In this document: positions 1 through 8,823 of the stretch, in pieces
Layout: each line of letters opens with the position of its first letter
Position numbering within the stretch: position 1 is the first letter of the stretch
Source: Pseudovibrio exalbescens
Lineage (GTDB): Bacteria > Pseudomonadota > Alphaproteobacteria > Rhizobiales > Stappiaceae
Assembly: GCF_028737195.1 (NCBI RefSeq)
Contig: NZ_JAQZAJ010000003.1
Coordinates: forward strand, 124,001-188,000
Reading direction: 5' to 3'
DNA length: 64,000 bases
The notes under the pieces: generated by a model
The model's database searches: none
What the model saw: the letters and a program-made list of their open reading frames with translations, nothing else
What the model was told of the DNA's origin: nothing
Translations under genes and position numbers: made by a program

Positions 1-729
1 AAGTGGTGCGATGACTACACTGTGGTCGCGCTGAACTACTACACGCACCTGACCAAGCAGCAGCTTGAAGATGGGTTGAGTAGCGTACGGGCTTTCAAGC
101 TTTATCTTTTTGAGCGTGTCGCCGAGATTCGCAGGTCGCCCGGTGACAACCTGTTGAGCGAGTTGGTTCTGGCGGAGCGGGACGGCCATGTCCTTTCCGA
201 AGTCGAGCTGCTGGCGAACACCATTTTGCTGCTGAATGCAGGAAATGAAACGACAACGGCACTCTTGGGAAATGGTCTGAAGCTGCTGATGGACAATCCT
301 GCGCAGTTTCAGGTGTTACGCGAACGGCCCGAGCTGATTCCGAACGCCATCGAGGAGTTTTTGCGTCTCGACAGCCCCGTGCAGTATGTGGGCCGGGTTG
401 CCAAGGAAGACGTGCGTTTGGGTGACACGACGATCGCAAGGGGAGAGTTGGTGCTTGTGATGCTTGGTGCGGCGGGACGCGACCCGGCTTTGCTGGATGA
501 ACCGAACAAGCTGGATGTGACGCGCACGCACGACCATCATTTGGCGTTTGGCACGGGGCACCACCTTTGCGCGGGTGTTCAACTGGCCCGTATGGAAAGC
601 CGCATCGCCTTTGAAGAACTGTTGAAGATGACCAGCCGCATAGAGAGTTTGCCGGGGGAGTTGCGGCACAGTGAGAACTTCAGTCTGCGCTGCTACAAAT
701 CGCTGCCAGTCCGGCTGGTGGCAAGGTGA
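1..729 (+). CDS. Cytochrome P450, C-terminal part (5' end outside window)
   Basis: The reading frame is open from base 1, so the gene starts upstream and about 242 C-terminal residues are visible. Three P450 signatures appear in the right order: the I-helix oxygen-activation motif AGNETT (about nt 238-255), the K-helix ExxR as EEFLR (about nt 352-366), and the heme-ligand loop FGTGHHLCAG with the proximal Cys codon near nt 568. Members of this family are soluble heme-thiolate monooxygenases fed by ferredoxin or flavodoxin. The compact form without a membrane anchor resembles bacterial class I CYPs. The substrate cannot be told from this part. The convergent speE gene ends 50 bp downstream. 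Confidence 0.93.
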   Translation, partial: KWCDDYTVVALNYYTHLTKQQLEDGLSSVRAFKLYLFERVAEIRRSPGDNLLSELVLAERDGHVLSEVELLANTILLLNAGNETTTALLGNGLKLLMDNPAQFQVLRERPELIPNAIEEFLRLDSPVQYVGRVAKEDVRLGDTTIARGELVLVMLGAAGRDPALLDEPNKLDVTRTHDHHLAFGTGHHLCAGVQLARMESRIAFEELLKMTSRIESLPGELRHSENFSLRCYKSLPVRLVAR

Positions 730-778
730 GGGACGTACAGGCTCTGGCAGTCAAAGCCTGTACGCAATATCAGCGGCC

Positions 779-1648
779 TCAAGCGGCGGCTTTTCCGTCC
801 TTCACAGCGTCCAAGATGAACTTGGGCAGGGCAAAGGCCGCCTGATGAACCTCAGGCGTGTAGTAACGGGTTTCAATACCCGCTTGCGCAAAGCGCTCCT
901 CCAGCGTGCTCAGCGGCACGCGGCGCAGCGTCTCGTCATCTGTGGCCCAGCCAAGGGTCATGTGACCACCGAAATACGTCGGAATGGCCGCTACGTAGGC
1001 GTAGGCATCATTATAGATGCGAGCAAAGCGCGAGATGCTGTCCACCAGCTCCTGACGCTGCAGGAACGGCACGCCGTTCTGGGTGACCAGAACACCGCCC
1101 GGCTTCAAGGTTGCATGCACATCGCGGTAGAACTCCTCGGTAAAGAGCACTTCGCCGGGGCCATGGGGATCGGTTGAATCAACCATGACCACATCGAAAC
1201 GCTCTTCTGTTTCCTTGAAGTAGCGCGCACCATCGGTGATGACGAGATTGAAGCGCTCATCATCGACAACGCCAGTGTTGAACGCGGAGAAGTGTTCAAC
1301 GGAGAAGTCGACGACGGACTGATCGATCTCGATCTGTGTCAGCTTTTCGATGGTCTTGTGCTTGAGTGCTTCCTCAGCCATGCCGCAGTCGCCGCCGCCA
1401 ACAATGGCGACGTGCTTGGCGTTGCCATGCGCCAGAATGGGCACGTGGCTCATCATCTCGTGATAGATGAACTCGTCTGAGGTGGTTACCTGTGTAACGC
1501 CATCGAGCATGAGCACCCGGCCGAACACCGGATTGTCGAAGAGCACCATGTCCTGATGCTCTGTCTTTTGCTCAAAGATGATGTTGTCGGCCCGAAAGGA
1601 GACCTGTACGCCCTCGTAAAGCGTCTCCTCAAAGTACTTCCTGGTCAC
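779..1648 (-). CDS. speE: Spermidine synthase (polyamine aminopropyltransferase)
   Basis: Transfers the aminopropyl group of decarboxylated SAM to putrescine in the cytosol. The 289-residue protein has the family's usual length. It shows the SAM-binding loop VGGGDCGMAEE (usually GGGDGG; here a Cys replaces one Gly) and the active-site segment DSTDPHGPGEVLF. The start is GTG (CAC at 1646-1648), directly abutting the TAA stop of speD, so the two are almost certainly cotranscribed and translationally coupled. The partner supplies the decarboxylated SAM, making this a two-gene spermidine module. Confidence 0.95.
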   Translation of the reverse strand: MTRKYFEETLYEGVQVSFRADNIIFEQKTEHQDMVLFDNPVFGRVLMLDGVTQVTTSDEFIYHEMMSHVPILAHGNAKHVAIVGGGDCGMAEEALKHKTIEKLTQIEIDQSVVDFSVEHFSAFNTGVVDDERFNLVITDGARYFKETEERFDVVMVDSTDPHGPGEVLFTEEFYRDVHATLKPGGVLVTQNGVPFLQRQELVDSISRFARIYNDAYAYVAAIPTYFGGHMTLGWATDDETLRRVPLSTLEERFAQAGIETRYYTPEVHQAAFALPKFILDAVKDGKAAA

Positions 1649-2173
1649 TTAGTTGACCTCCTTGCCGCGCAGGAGTTCGTTGACTTCGGCTCGCTCGGCC
1701 GCGAAGGCCTGCTTGAGAATGTCAACGCAGACTTCTGGCTTTGCATCGCCGCACATGAACACGTCAAAGGCGGCGTAACCACATTCCGGCCAGGTGTGCA
1801 CTGAGATATGGCTCTCAGCCAACACGGCCACCCCACTTACTCCAGTGGGCTCAAAAGGATGAAGATGAATATGCAGCAGCGTTGCGCCTGCAGCATCAAT
1901 ACAGCGCTTCAAGGTTTCCTCTATGTATGCCTGATCGTTGAGACGCTTGGCATCATAAAGGTCGATAATCAAATGCGCACCAGCGCACTGAACACCATCA
2001 CGTTCAATGAAGTGGTCCAGTCGATTATCATCGTTGCCTGTAACACCGGCAACAAGCTTAGAGTTTTCTTCCTTTTGGGTGGTGCTTCTTGGCTCAATCT
2101 TAGAAAGGGGCGTGTCTTTTGCCCAGCGAGCCTCCAAGTCCATCCCCAATTGAAAGAGGGCGTCGTGAGACAT
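1649..2173 (-). CDS. speD: S-adenosylmethionine decarboxylase proenzyme, class 1 type
   Basis: Makes decarboxylated SAM for SpeE. The 174-residue proenzyme contains AESHISVHTWPE; the Ser in ESH is where the chain cleaves itself to form the pyruvoyl cofactor, and HTWPE is the family signature. A charged, low-complexity N-terminal extension of about 50 residues precedes the conserved core, longer than in minimal homologs of 120-130 residues. The stop abuts the speE start with no gap. The gene belongs to the small SpeH/SpeD type rather than the 264-residue E. coli form. Confidence 0.93.
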   Translation of the reverse strand: MSHDALFQLGMDLEARWAKDTPLSKIEPRSTTQKEENSKLVAGVTGNDDNRLDHFIERDGVQCAGAHLIIDLYDAKRLNDQAYIEETLKRCIDAAGATLLHIHLHPFEPTGVSGVAVLAESHISVHTWPECGYAAFDVFMCGDAKPEVCVDILKQAFAAERAEVNELLRGKEVN

Positions 2174-2308
2174 GGCGCTCTCCCCAACCAGTAGATGTAC
2201 CCCGGATCATTCCGGTCCGGCCTCTCTATAGAAAATCACCTATGATTACAATGATGAATATTCTGAGTGCTCGCATTACACGTGCACAGGTGCAAAAACG
2301 CGACACAA

Positions 2309-2338
2309 AGAAAAGGCCCTCAAAGGGAGGGCCTTTTG
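2309..2338 (-). terminator. Rho-independent terminator after the SIMPL gene
   Basis: Stem AAAAGGCCCT (2311-2320) pairs with AGGGCCTTTT (2328-2337) around a 7-nt loop. It lies 5 bp past the stop of the leftward SIMPL-domain gene, and the U-rich side works for the minus strand. Confidence 0.8.
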
Positions 2339-2342
2339 ATGA

Positions 2343-3077
2343 TTATTGTTCCAGCTCAATGGTTAAGACCACATTCGCGGAAAGCTGTTCTTCGCCAGCC
2401 GAGATGGGCGCAGCCTTGTCCATTGCTGCCCGCGCCATGTACATAACTTCTGGACGCGGGTAGTTGCCGGAGCCGCTTTCATTGATGGTGAGGATATCAC
2501 CAAGTTCAACGCCTGCGGCCTCTGCGTAAAGTTTTGCCTTGCGCAGGGCGTCCTTTACGGCCATCTGACGGGCCTCATCCAGCTTCTCCTCAGGTTCGGA
2601 AACCACAAAGCTGATCTGACCCACGCTGTTGGCACCTGCATCAACCATGGAGGTGAGCAGAGCTCCCAGTTTGCTGACATCGTCGCTGGCCACTTCCACG
2701 CCGTTGCTGACACGGTAAGCCACAATCTGTGGCGCTTCGCCGTTTTCGCGTGACTGCCTTGAGTTGTCGTAGACCGGGTTGATGCCAAAACCGGAGGTCT
2801 GGATGTTCTTGTCTTCGATACCTGCGGCCTGAATTTGTTCGATGAGTGCTTTGACCTGCTGTGAGTTCTCAGAGAGGGCCTCTTGAGCGGAGGCTTTCTG
2901 GGTGACAACACGGGAGACCACGATGGCACGGTCTGGCACCACACTGACGCTTCCCGAGCCGGAAACCGTGATGGTGTGGGTGTTGCTGTCTTGCGCCATG
3001 GCTGGCAGGCTGGTGGATACAACGCTAAGTGCAAGAACTGAAACAAGGCCAAGACCTGCGAGCTTCTTAAAAGACAT
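2343..3077 (-). CDS. Periplasmic SIMPL-domain (DUF541) protein
   Basis: A 244-residue exported protein of the SIMPL/DUF541 family, related to E. coli YggE and Brucella BP26. It has an N-terminal signal peptide (MSFKKLAGLGLVSVLALS, then cleavage near AMA-QD). The conserved core begins HTITVSGSGSVSVVPDRAIV, followed by repeated 'A...ALxALxxAGI' and 'KAKLYAEAAGVELGDI' elements. I chose the start at 3077 because CGGAGGA sits just upstream and the signal peptide follows at once; a start at 3161 would add an unlikely leader. YggE-like proteins are linked to lowering oxidative stress, but no biochemical activity is established. A terminator follows directly. Confidence 0.88.
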   Translation of the reverse strand: MSFKKLAGLGLVSVLALSVVSTSLPAMAQDSNTHTITVSGSGSVSVVPDRAIVVSRVVTQKASAQEALSENSQQVKALIEQIQAAGIEDKNIQTSGFGINPVYDNSRQSRENGEAPQIVAYRVSNGVEVASDDVSKLGALLTSMVDAGANSVGQISFVVSEPEEKLDEARQMAVKDALRKAKLYAEAAGVELGDILTINESGSGNYPRPEVMYMARAAMDKAAPISAGEEQLSANVVLTIELEQ

Positions 3078-3168
3078 TTTTAGTCCTCCGTGAAATGCTG
3101 GAGTTTGTGGCAGTTGCCGTTGATGCGAGAGAACGGGAGGAATGCGGCAGCACTCAGGCAAGGCCTTG

Positions 3169-4245
3169 TCAATTCAGCGGTTTTGTCTTGTCCTCTAGCA
3201 GTATGGGCTCGCCGACCTCACCGTTTCCGGAGAACAGGATGGCGATGGGTCGCGATGCCGGGAACTGCGCACACACCATGATGATGAATACCATCAGAGG
3301 TACACATAGCACCATTCCGATGACGCCCCAAATCGAGCCCCAGAAGCTCAAGGAGATGATTATCACCAGGGGCGAGATGTTCAGACTGGTGCCCATGAGG
3401 CGGGGGTCGAGAATGCTGCCAAGGACGAACTGAATGAGGCCCAAACCGATGGCGACGATCAAGAAGTTGCTCAAATTGTCAAAGAACACCAGTGCGAACA
3501 TGCTGGCGAAGACAACGGCGATCATGGAGCCGATCGTTGGGATGTAGTTCAGCAGGAACGTTATGAAGCCAAACAGCTCGGCGTAGGGCAGTCCGACCGC
3601 CTTCAGCAGGAAGTAGGTGAGAAACCCTGTGGCCAGACTGATGGCGGTCTTGATGCCCACATAGTGGCGCATGCGCTGGCCGATCTCACGGCGAATGCCG
3701 AGGGCAAGGCGTGCGCGCTCGGGGCGGTCGAAGAAGGCTTCGATCTTGCGGTCAAAGGTGCTTTCTTCGAAGATCATGAACAGCACATAGACGAAAATCA
3801 GTGTGCTGGAACCTGCAATTGTCGTCAGTACGCCGGCAGCGGCGGAAATTGTCTGGCCAATGGAGAAGTTGGGCAGCACATCAGAAAGGCCGATGGGGTC
3901 ATCCAGTTTCAGCTGGGTGGAAATGGTGAGGAACACCTCATCCAGACGGCGCTGGTAGAGCGGAGCGTCGGCGGCCATTTGCTGAAGGCTGGTGGAAACG
4001 ATGTCGAAGACGAACTTGCCAGCGACCAGCATCAGGCACAACGACACCACAATGCCTAATGGGCGCGGCACAAGGCGGCCCAGATAAGGAACGGAGCGAA
4101 CGGCTTCTGCCAGAGACGAGATCAGGTACCACAGGACGGAGGCGATGATTAGCGGGATGAGAATGGATCTGCCGATGACCAAGAGCCACCCGATCAGCAT
4201 GACGAGAATGAGGGCGAGTGTCAGTTTTAGCAGAGTGCTATTCAT
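3169..4245 (-). CDS. AI-2E family (PerM/TqsA-like) transporter
   Basis: A 358-residue inner-membrane protein with hydrophobic segments at about residues 6-40, 60-85, 140-165 and several between 205 and 335, the AI-2E/UPF0118 pattern. Family marks include the N-terminal 'LIPLIIASVLWYLISSL' helices and the C-terminal 'GSILDPRLMGTSLNISPLVIIISLSFWGSIWGVIGM' region, where G-x-SLxxSP and WG..WG are typical. Members export autoinducer-2 or other small molecules, or act as ion antiporters; the substrate cannot be predicted here. It lies 91 bp upstream of the SIMPL gene on the same strand, so the two may share a transcript. Confidence 0.9.
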   Translation of the reverse strand: MNSTLLKLTLALILVMLIGWLLVIGRSILIPLIIASVLWYLISSLAEAVRSVPYLGRLVPRPLGIVVSLCLMLVAGKFVFDIVSTSLQQMAADAPLYQRRLDEVFLTISTQLKLDDPIGLSDVLPNFSIGQTISAAAGVLTTIAGSSTLIFVYVLFMIFEESTFDRKIEAFFDRPERARLALGIRREIGQRMRHYVGIKTAISLATGFLTYFLLKAVGLPYAELFGFITFLLNYIPTIGSMIAVVFASMFALVFFDNLSNFLIVAIGLGLIQFVLGSILDPRLMGTSLNISPLVIIISLSFWGSIWGVIGMVLCVPLMVFIIMVCAQFPASRPIAILFSGNGEVGEPILLEDKTKPLN

Positions 4246-4483
4246 TTCAGGTACCTGCGCGGGCGGAGCGTTATGGCTTGGAACCTAGGGAGGACCTCCA
4301 AGATATGCAACTATTTGAGCATGGAGAGGATGAACGTCCTGCATCCACAATGCAAATGAAGAGCTTGGCTTGCATCTTCTTGCAAACACAGATTTCAACA
4401 GAAACCCACGCTTGCGCAAAAACCTGTTGTAACTAGGGTGTTTACTCGGTGAGCCAGGTTGGTATAGGAAAAGCATCTGGTAA

Positions 4484-4560
4484 GGGCCTGTAGCTCAACT
4501 GGTTAGAGCCGTCCGCTCATAACGGACTGGTTGGGGGTTCAAGTCCCTCCGGGCCTACCA
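4484..4560 (+). tRNA. tRNA with CAU anticodon, probably tRNA-Ile2 (lysidine-34)
   Basis: A complete 77-nt cloverleaf: acceptor GGGCCTG/CGGGCCT, D stem GCTC/GAGC, anticodon stem GTCCG/CGGAC around CTCATAA (anticodon CAT), T arm GGGGG-TTCAAGT-CCCTC, and encoded ACCA. The body resembles alphaproteobacterial tRNA-Ile2, in which TilS converts C34 to lysidine to read AUA. Elongator tRNA-Met shares the anticodon, so the identity is inferred. The acceptor begins with a G-U pair. No integrase or att-like repeat is seen next to it. Confidence 0.9.
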
Positions 4561-4931
4561 CCTTCCCATTGCGGCGTTGAAAATGCTGCTTGATGCCCTC
4601 ACTACTACCCCCGACATACGAGACTTGAAGAGCTGGGAGCTTTGTCGCGGTTCGGATGCTGTTTGTTGTTGCGTCAGCCACAGCGCCATGGTGAGCGGCT
4701 GTGCCAAGGAGTGAGCCGTTGCTCGATGCGGTGCGATCTCGCTCCGTCAGCTTGCCAGCCCACAGTGGTACACAGCGGGCTTATCGCAGCCAGGTTTGCC
4801 GGACAGATACAGCTGGAAAACAAGGCTTGCTCAGGAGGGACGGGGCGGGCTGGTTTGCCTTTGGAGGCTCTTTCAATAGCAACACGCCCGGATGGGGCGT
4901 GTTGTGCTGTGCGTCTGGCAAGAGGGGCTCG
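4561..4931. other. 371-bp intergenic stretch after the tRNA
   Basis: No convincing gene. The only structure seen is a perfect 9-bp inverted repeat, AACACGCCC (4881-4889) and GGGCGTGTT (4895-4903). It lies 29 bp past the leftward membrane-protein gene and could act as its terminator or mRNA-end hairpin, although no clear T run follows on either strand. Confidence 0.5.
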
Positions 4932-5444
4932 TTACTGCGCTTTTTTTCGCTCTATCACGTCAAGCACGGCGACCATGACGATGCCGTAGAGCACATGGCC
5001 AACGAGGGCCACCCAAGCGATGCCGGTGAAATTCAGGAAAAACGGCAGGCCTGCGATGAACGTGATGCCTCCGATGGCGAAAAGCCAAAGGCCAAACCCG
5101 TAGATTGCAGAGGGCAGGAACCAATGGGTGTTGCCGATGATCTTTTGCCAGATTGGGGCAAAAATGTACATCCAGCCGATTGGGTAGCCGATCAGACCGA
5201 CCAAGTAGAAGTGAACGAAATAGCCTGCAAACGCGTTGTTTGGTAGGCCCAAGCTGCCAAGCAGGCTTTGCGCCAGTCCGTGTGGGGAAAGATTGGCAAA
5301 GCCCAAGCCGGGGCTGACGATCTGGCCCCAGAAGTCGAAGGCAATCGTGGCAACGAAGCCTGAAATGAACATCAATCCCAAGGTGTCGACGTTCATTTTG
5401 GGCAGTGTTGCGGTGAGGGGGCGTTCAGAAGTCAAGGCAAGCAT
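4932..5444 (-). CDS. Conserved four-helix membrane protein, function unknown
   Basis: A 170-residue hydrophobic protein with four predicted helices (about residues 18-38, 66-88, 99-124 and 131-160) and a short basic C-terminus ending in ERKKAQ. I chose the start at 5444 (MLALTSERPLT) because AGGAGA lies 9 bp upstream; longer frames add a proline-rich, unlikely leader. I cannot name a characterised family. The conserved-looking aromatic/Gly segments (GYPIGWMYIFAPIWQK, HWFLPSAIYGFGLWLFA) suggest a small integral membrane family. It is 67 bp downstream of, and on the same strand as, the LysR gene. Confidence 0.75.
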   Translation of the reverse strand: MLALTSERPLTATLPKMNVDTLGLMFISGFVATIAFDFWGQIVSPGLGFANLSPHGLAQSLLGSLGLPNNAFAGYFVHFYLVGLIGYPIGWMYIFAPIWQKIIGNTHWFLPSAIYGFGLWLFAIGGITFIAGLPFFLNFTGIAWVALVGHVLYGIVMVAVLDVIERKKAQ

Positions 5445-5511
5445 GGGCTTTCTCCTGGGGCGTTGAGGGGGAGTTATGGGCGTTGATGGGGCTTCGTGTT
5501 GCGACACCGCT

Positions 5512-6435
5512 TCAGGCGGTGTCCGGGACCACGGCTTTTTTCTGCTGATGGGGTTTTCCGAATTCGCTCCAGTCAATCGATCGGCACAGACGCACGAACA
5601 GGTCCACCACGGGTGTGTGGCGTCGTCCTCTCTTGGTTATGACGGAAACGGTGCGTTCGATATCCGGCTCGACAAGCGGCCTTTTTTGCAGTTGAGGATG
5701 AGATGCCAGACTTTTCGGCATGACAGCGCAGCCAAGTCCGGCAATGACCATCGCCTGAATCCACGACTCGTGTTCGCTCTTGAAGCGCTCGTCAACAGAC
5801 CCGTCGTCCTTGAAGCCGGCAGCCTCCAGGAAAGTCAGGTATTCGCAGTTGATGCGTTCCAGATAGCGCTCCCCGTCAAGGGCCTTTAGAGGCACATTGT
5901 CCATTTGCGCAAAGCGGTGGCCTTGCGGAAACGTGATGACATACTTCTCGGTGAAAAGCGGTGTGGCTGACAGATCGTCCGCATACGTGGGCAGAGCGGC
6001 CAGAGCGATGTCGATCTCGCCGTCCTGAAGCATATCCACCACCTTCTGGCCTGATCCTTCTCGCAGGCAGAGCTTAAGCTCCGGGGCCTCGCGCTGGAAG
6101 AAGTCGATCAGGCTCATGAGACTTTCGGGCGCGATCGTGCACATGCAGCCGAGCGTAAGCGTGGAGTTTCGAAGGTTTTGAAAATCCAGCGCATCTTTCT
6201 GGGCGAACTCAGTCAATGCCAGTGCCTGCTCCAGCCGGGGGTGGATCGCGCGGCCAAGCTCGGTGAGGTGGGTTCTGCGGCCCTCCCGGCGGAACAAGGG
6301 GCCGCCGAACTCATCCTCCAGTTTTCGTATGGCCTTGGTCAGAGACGGCTGAGAAATACCGCATTGCTCTGCAGCCCGCGTGAAGTTGAGCGTTTCTGCA
6401 ACGGCTACAAAATATCTAAGTTGATGCAACTCCAT
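5512..6435 (-). CDS. LysR-family transcriptional regulator
   Basis: A 307-residue LTTR. The N-terminal winged helix-turn-helix (MELHQLRYFVAVAETLNFTRAAEQCGISQPSLTKAIRKLE) is followed by a substrate-binding-type effector domain. It is transcribed away from the secreted cupin gene, the classic LTTR arrangement, so the cupin and YHS genes are likely targets. An inverted repeat CTATGA-N15-TCATAG (6489-6515) in the shared upstream region is a candidate site. The effector is unknown; the recognition helix resembles CbbR/BenM-type members. Confidence 0.92.
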   Translation of the reverse strand: MELHQLRYFVAVAETLNFTRAAEQCGISQPSLTKAIRKLEDEFGGPLFRREGRRTHLTELGRAIHPRLEQALALTEFAQKDALDFQNLRNSTLTLGCMCTIAPESLMSLIDFFQREAPELKLCLREGSGQKVVDMLQDGEIDIALAALPTYADDLSATPLFTEKYVITFPQGHRFAQMDNVPLKALDGERYLERINCEYLTFLEAAGFKDDGSVDERFKSEHESWIQAMVIAGLGCAVMPKSLASHPQLQKRPLVEPDIERTVSVITKRGRRHTPVVDLFVRLCRSIDWSEFGKPHQQKKAVVPDTA

Positions 6436-6488
6436 CGGGCTTTTCCGTTTATTGCTTTCACCAAGATGACTTTAAGTCAGAATGAATA

Positions 6489-6515
6489 CTATGAACCATT
6501 TCGAATGTCTCATAG
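6489..6515. promoter_or_regulatory. Candidate LysR operator between divergent genes
   Basis: CTATGA (6489-6494) and TCATAG (6510-6515) form a 6-bp inverted repeat around a 15-bp AT-rich spacer. It sits 54 bp upstream of the LysR start and 118 bp upstream of the cupin start. LTTR sites often contain such interrupted dyads. This is inference from position and symmetry only. Confidence 0.4.
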
Positions 6516-6632
6516 ACAGTGTGCATGAAACCTATAGATCCAAAGTACCTTATATTCTCCTTCCGCAAAGGTAATATGCTCTCAGCGGCCATGAAGCGCC
6601 GGGATAAATCACTGGACTAGTGGAGACATATA

Positions 6633-7148
6633 ATGAGAAGCCCCGCCCTTGTTCTTGGAATTAGCCTCGGCTTTAGCGCCGCGTTTGCGACCACAACCGC
6701 CCATGCCGGGCAGTGTCCGCCCGAGCATGTTCTGACGGAGCCGCGCGATGTTGAACGGATTGGCACGAAGTGGCTGACACGCGAAATCATCGCCAATGTC
6801 AAACTGGCTGGCTGGCGCGACATGGGCGACTTCATGTTGCGTCAGCGGCGTCTCGAGCTTGCGCCCGGTGGCACGGTCCCAACGCACAGCCATGCTGACC
6901 GTCCGGCGATCGTGTTTCTGGCAAAGGGCACCGTGACCGAACACAACAGCTTTTGTGCCGTCCCCATCGTTCACCATGCAGGAACGCCTTCCGAGGAGTT
7001 CGGCGTCGGCTTCACCCATTGGTGGGAAAACACCGGGGATGAAACCGCAACCTTCATCTCCACCGATGTGGTGCCGTTTCCTGCCGACGGTGAGCCCTAC
7101 TACGGCTGGGAGCGCGGGGTGAGCCCCGAAGAGCAGTACGGCCAGTGA
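6633..7148 (+). CDS. Secreted cupin-domain protein
   Basis: A 171-residue protein with a signal peptide (MRSPALVLGISLGFSAAFATTTAHA) and one small beta-barrel cupin domain. Cupin motif 1 is visible as ELAPGGTVPTHSHADRPAIVFLAKG, with two His (HSH) as probable metal ligands; the second motif (HWWENTGDETATFISTDVVPF) keeps one His. It is therefore probably a periplasmic metal-binding cupin of unknown substrate. It is divergent from a LysR gene and 198 bp upstream of an exported YHS-domain protein. The pair may form one LysR-controlled envelope function, which is inference. Confidence 0.82.
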   Translation: MRSPALVLGISLGFSAAFATTTAHAGQCPPEHVLTEPRDVERIGTKWLTREIIANVKLAGWRDMGDFMLRQRRLELAPGGTVPTHSHADRPAIVFLAKGTVTEHNSFCAVPIVHHAGTPSEEFGVGFTHWWENTGDETATFISTDVVPFPADGEPYYGWERGVSPEEQYGQ

Positions 7149-7346
7149 TGCAGCTCCCGATCCAAGTATGGCGCTTGCTTCCCGTAACGTAATTGTCAGG
7201 CGTCCGCGATCAATCAAGTCTGGTTGATTTTCCGAGCTGCACCTAAGGTCATGCGGTGCATTGCTCCGGTCGACTTGCCAGAGTTCAAAGTCCCAAACGT
7301 GTCGACCCACCCCATGGTGGCAACGAAAAACAAGAGGAAATGTACG

Positions 7347-7832
7347 ATGAGGAAGTTCTTTATTGCTGCAGGTTTGTCTGCGGCCCTTCTGGCCGGTTAT
7401 GTCGCGCTACCGGCATTTGCCTTCGATGAAAACTCCAGTGCGGCTGTGAACGTTGATGAGAGCGGCCTCGGCCTGCGCGGCTTCGACCCGGTTGGTTACT
7501 TTGAAGCAGGGAAGCCGACCAAGGGCTCTGCTGATGTGACTGCAGAGCATAACGGCGTGACCTATCACTTCGCCTCTACGGAAAACCGTGATCTGTTCAC
7601 GGCCAATCCGGCGAAGTACGCCCCGCAGTATGGCGGGTTTTGCCAGATGGGCGCAGCGCTGGGCAAGAAACTGGACGGTGACCCCGCTGTGTGGCGCGTC
7701 GATGGCGACATGCTTTTTGTCTACGCCTACCCGGCGGCCAAAGAAGGGTTCGTGAAGGATATCCCGGGCAACACCCAAAAAGCCGATACAAACTGGCCGC
7801 AGATCAAAGACAAGGCTCCGAAGGACCTTTGA
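7347..7832 (+). CDS. Exported YHS-domain protein
   Basis: A 161-residue protein starting MRKFFIAAGLSAALLAGYVALPAFA, a clear Sec signal peptide. The mature part carries a YHS-type domain: 'LRGFDPVGYFEAGKPTKGSADVTAEHNGVTYHFASTENRDLFTANPAKYAPQYGGFCQMG'. The start at 7347 is set by AGAGGAAA just upstream; the frame is open earlier, but that would bury the signal peptide. YHS domains occur in metal-related proteins and in many uncharacterised periplasmic proteins next to redox or cupin genes. The Cys in GGFCQMG may be a metal or disulfide residue. The function is not established. Confidence 0.88.
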   Translation: MRKFFIAAGLSAALLAGYVALPAFAFDENSSAAVNVDESGLGLRGFDPVGYFEAGKPTKGSADVTAEHNGVTYHFASTENRDLFTANPAKYAPQYGGFCQMGAALGKKLDGDPAVWRVDGDMLFVYAYPAAKEGFVKDIPGNTQKADTNWPQIKDKAPKDL

Positions 7833-8017
7833 TCTACTCCCTGATTTGCTGCGGAGTGAAACAACACAGGTCTCTCCGCGGCTTTTCCGCCATGAACGTT
7901 ACGTGTTTCTCTTCGAGACAGATCGACGAGACGTTTTTCCCGCGCGCTTTTGAGCAGACGTAGCTTGGCGGCATTGAGGCCTGTTTTCCCAACAACACAC
8001 TGAAAAAGGTTTCTCCC

Positions 8018-8800
8018 ATGACCCTTTCTGGAAAAACCGTTCTCGTTACTGGATCCTCCAGCGGTATTGGCCTTGGCATTGCCGAGGGGCTTGCGAAAGC
8101 GGGCCTGAATGTGATGATGAACGGCATCGAGCCAGCCGAGGCCGTTGAGGCAGAACGTGCGCGTCTGGAAGCGCTCGGTTCCAAGGTACGGTATACCTCT
8201 GCAAACCTGATGGATCCTTCTGAGGTCCGCGGATTGGTGAAAGCAACAGAGGATGCTTTTGGCCGGGTTGATGTTCTGGTCAACAACGCCGGTATCCAGC
8301 ATGTTGCCCCGATCGAAGAGTTTCCGGAAGACAAATGGGACGCGATCATCGCGCTCAATCTGTCGAGCAGCTTCCATGCCATGAAAGCGGTTGTTCCCGG
8401 CATGAAAGCCCAGGGATGGGGACGGGTGGTCAACATCGCGTCCGCCCATGGTCTTGTCGCATCGCCCTTCAAGTCTGCTTATGTGGCTGCAAAACACGGC
8501 GTCATTGGGTTGACCAAAACCGTTGCGCTGGAAACCGCCGAAGCGGGAATAACCGTCAATGCCATCTGTCCCGGCTACGTACTCACCCCTCTGGTTGAAA
8601 AGCAAATTCAAGACACAGCCAAGGCACGGGGCATTTCCGAGGAAGAGGTTAAACGGGACGTGCTGCTTGCGGCACAGCCAACCAAGCAGTTCGTTTCAGT
8701 AGAACAGCTGGCTGGCACAACGCTGTTCCTGTGCTCCGATGATGCCGCCTCCATTACCGGGTCTGCGATACCGGTTGAGGGCGGTTGGGTTGCGCATTGA
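8018..8800 (+). CDS. bdhA: 3-hydroxybutyrate dehydrogenase
   Basis: NAD-dependent oxidation of D-3-hydroxybutyrate to acetoacetate, part of the polyhydroxybutyrate cycle. The 260-residue classical short-chain dehydrogenase has the Rossmann motif TGSSSGIG (residues 11-18), NNAG (89-92), and the catalytic Ser142, Tyr155 and Lys159 in SAHG...SAYVAAKHG. Family-specific stretches such as HVAPIEEFPEDKWDAIIALNLSS, AKARGISEEEVKRDVLL and QPTKQFV match BDH1-type enzymes. The patatin gene starts 23 bp after the stop, and this bdhA-patatin pairing recurs in alphaproteobacteria. Confidence 0.95.
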   Translation: MTLSGKTVLVTGSSSGIGLGIAEGLAKAGLNVMMNGIEPAEAVEAERARLEALGSKVRYTSANLMDPSEVRGLVKATEDAFGRVDVLVNNAGIQHVAPIEEFPEDKWDAIIALNLSSSFHAMKAVVPGMKAQGWGRVVNIASAHGLVASPFKSAYVAAKHGVIGLTKTVALETAEAGITVNAICPGYVLTPLVEKQIQDTAKARGISEEEVKRDVLLAAQPTKQFVSVEQLAGTTLFLCSDDAASITGSAIPVEGGWVAH

Positions 8801-8823
8801 ACTTGCTGCGAAAGGAACAGGGA

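Noticed and set aside
4484-4931. tRNA as integration site of a genomic island
   Set aside because: No integrase, no repeat of the tRNA 3' end downstream, and ordinary composition of the next genes.
4701-5246. 181-codon rightward frame after the tRNA
   Set aside because: It overlaps the membrane-protein gene on the other strand; basic, Cys/Ser-rich composition, no domain and poor start context.
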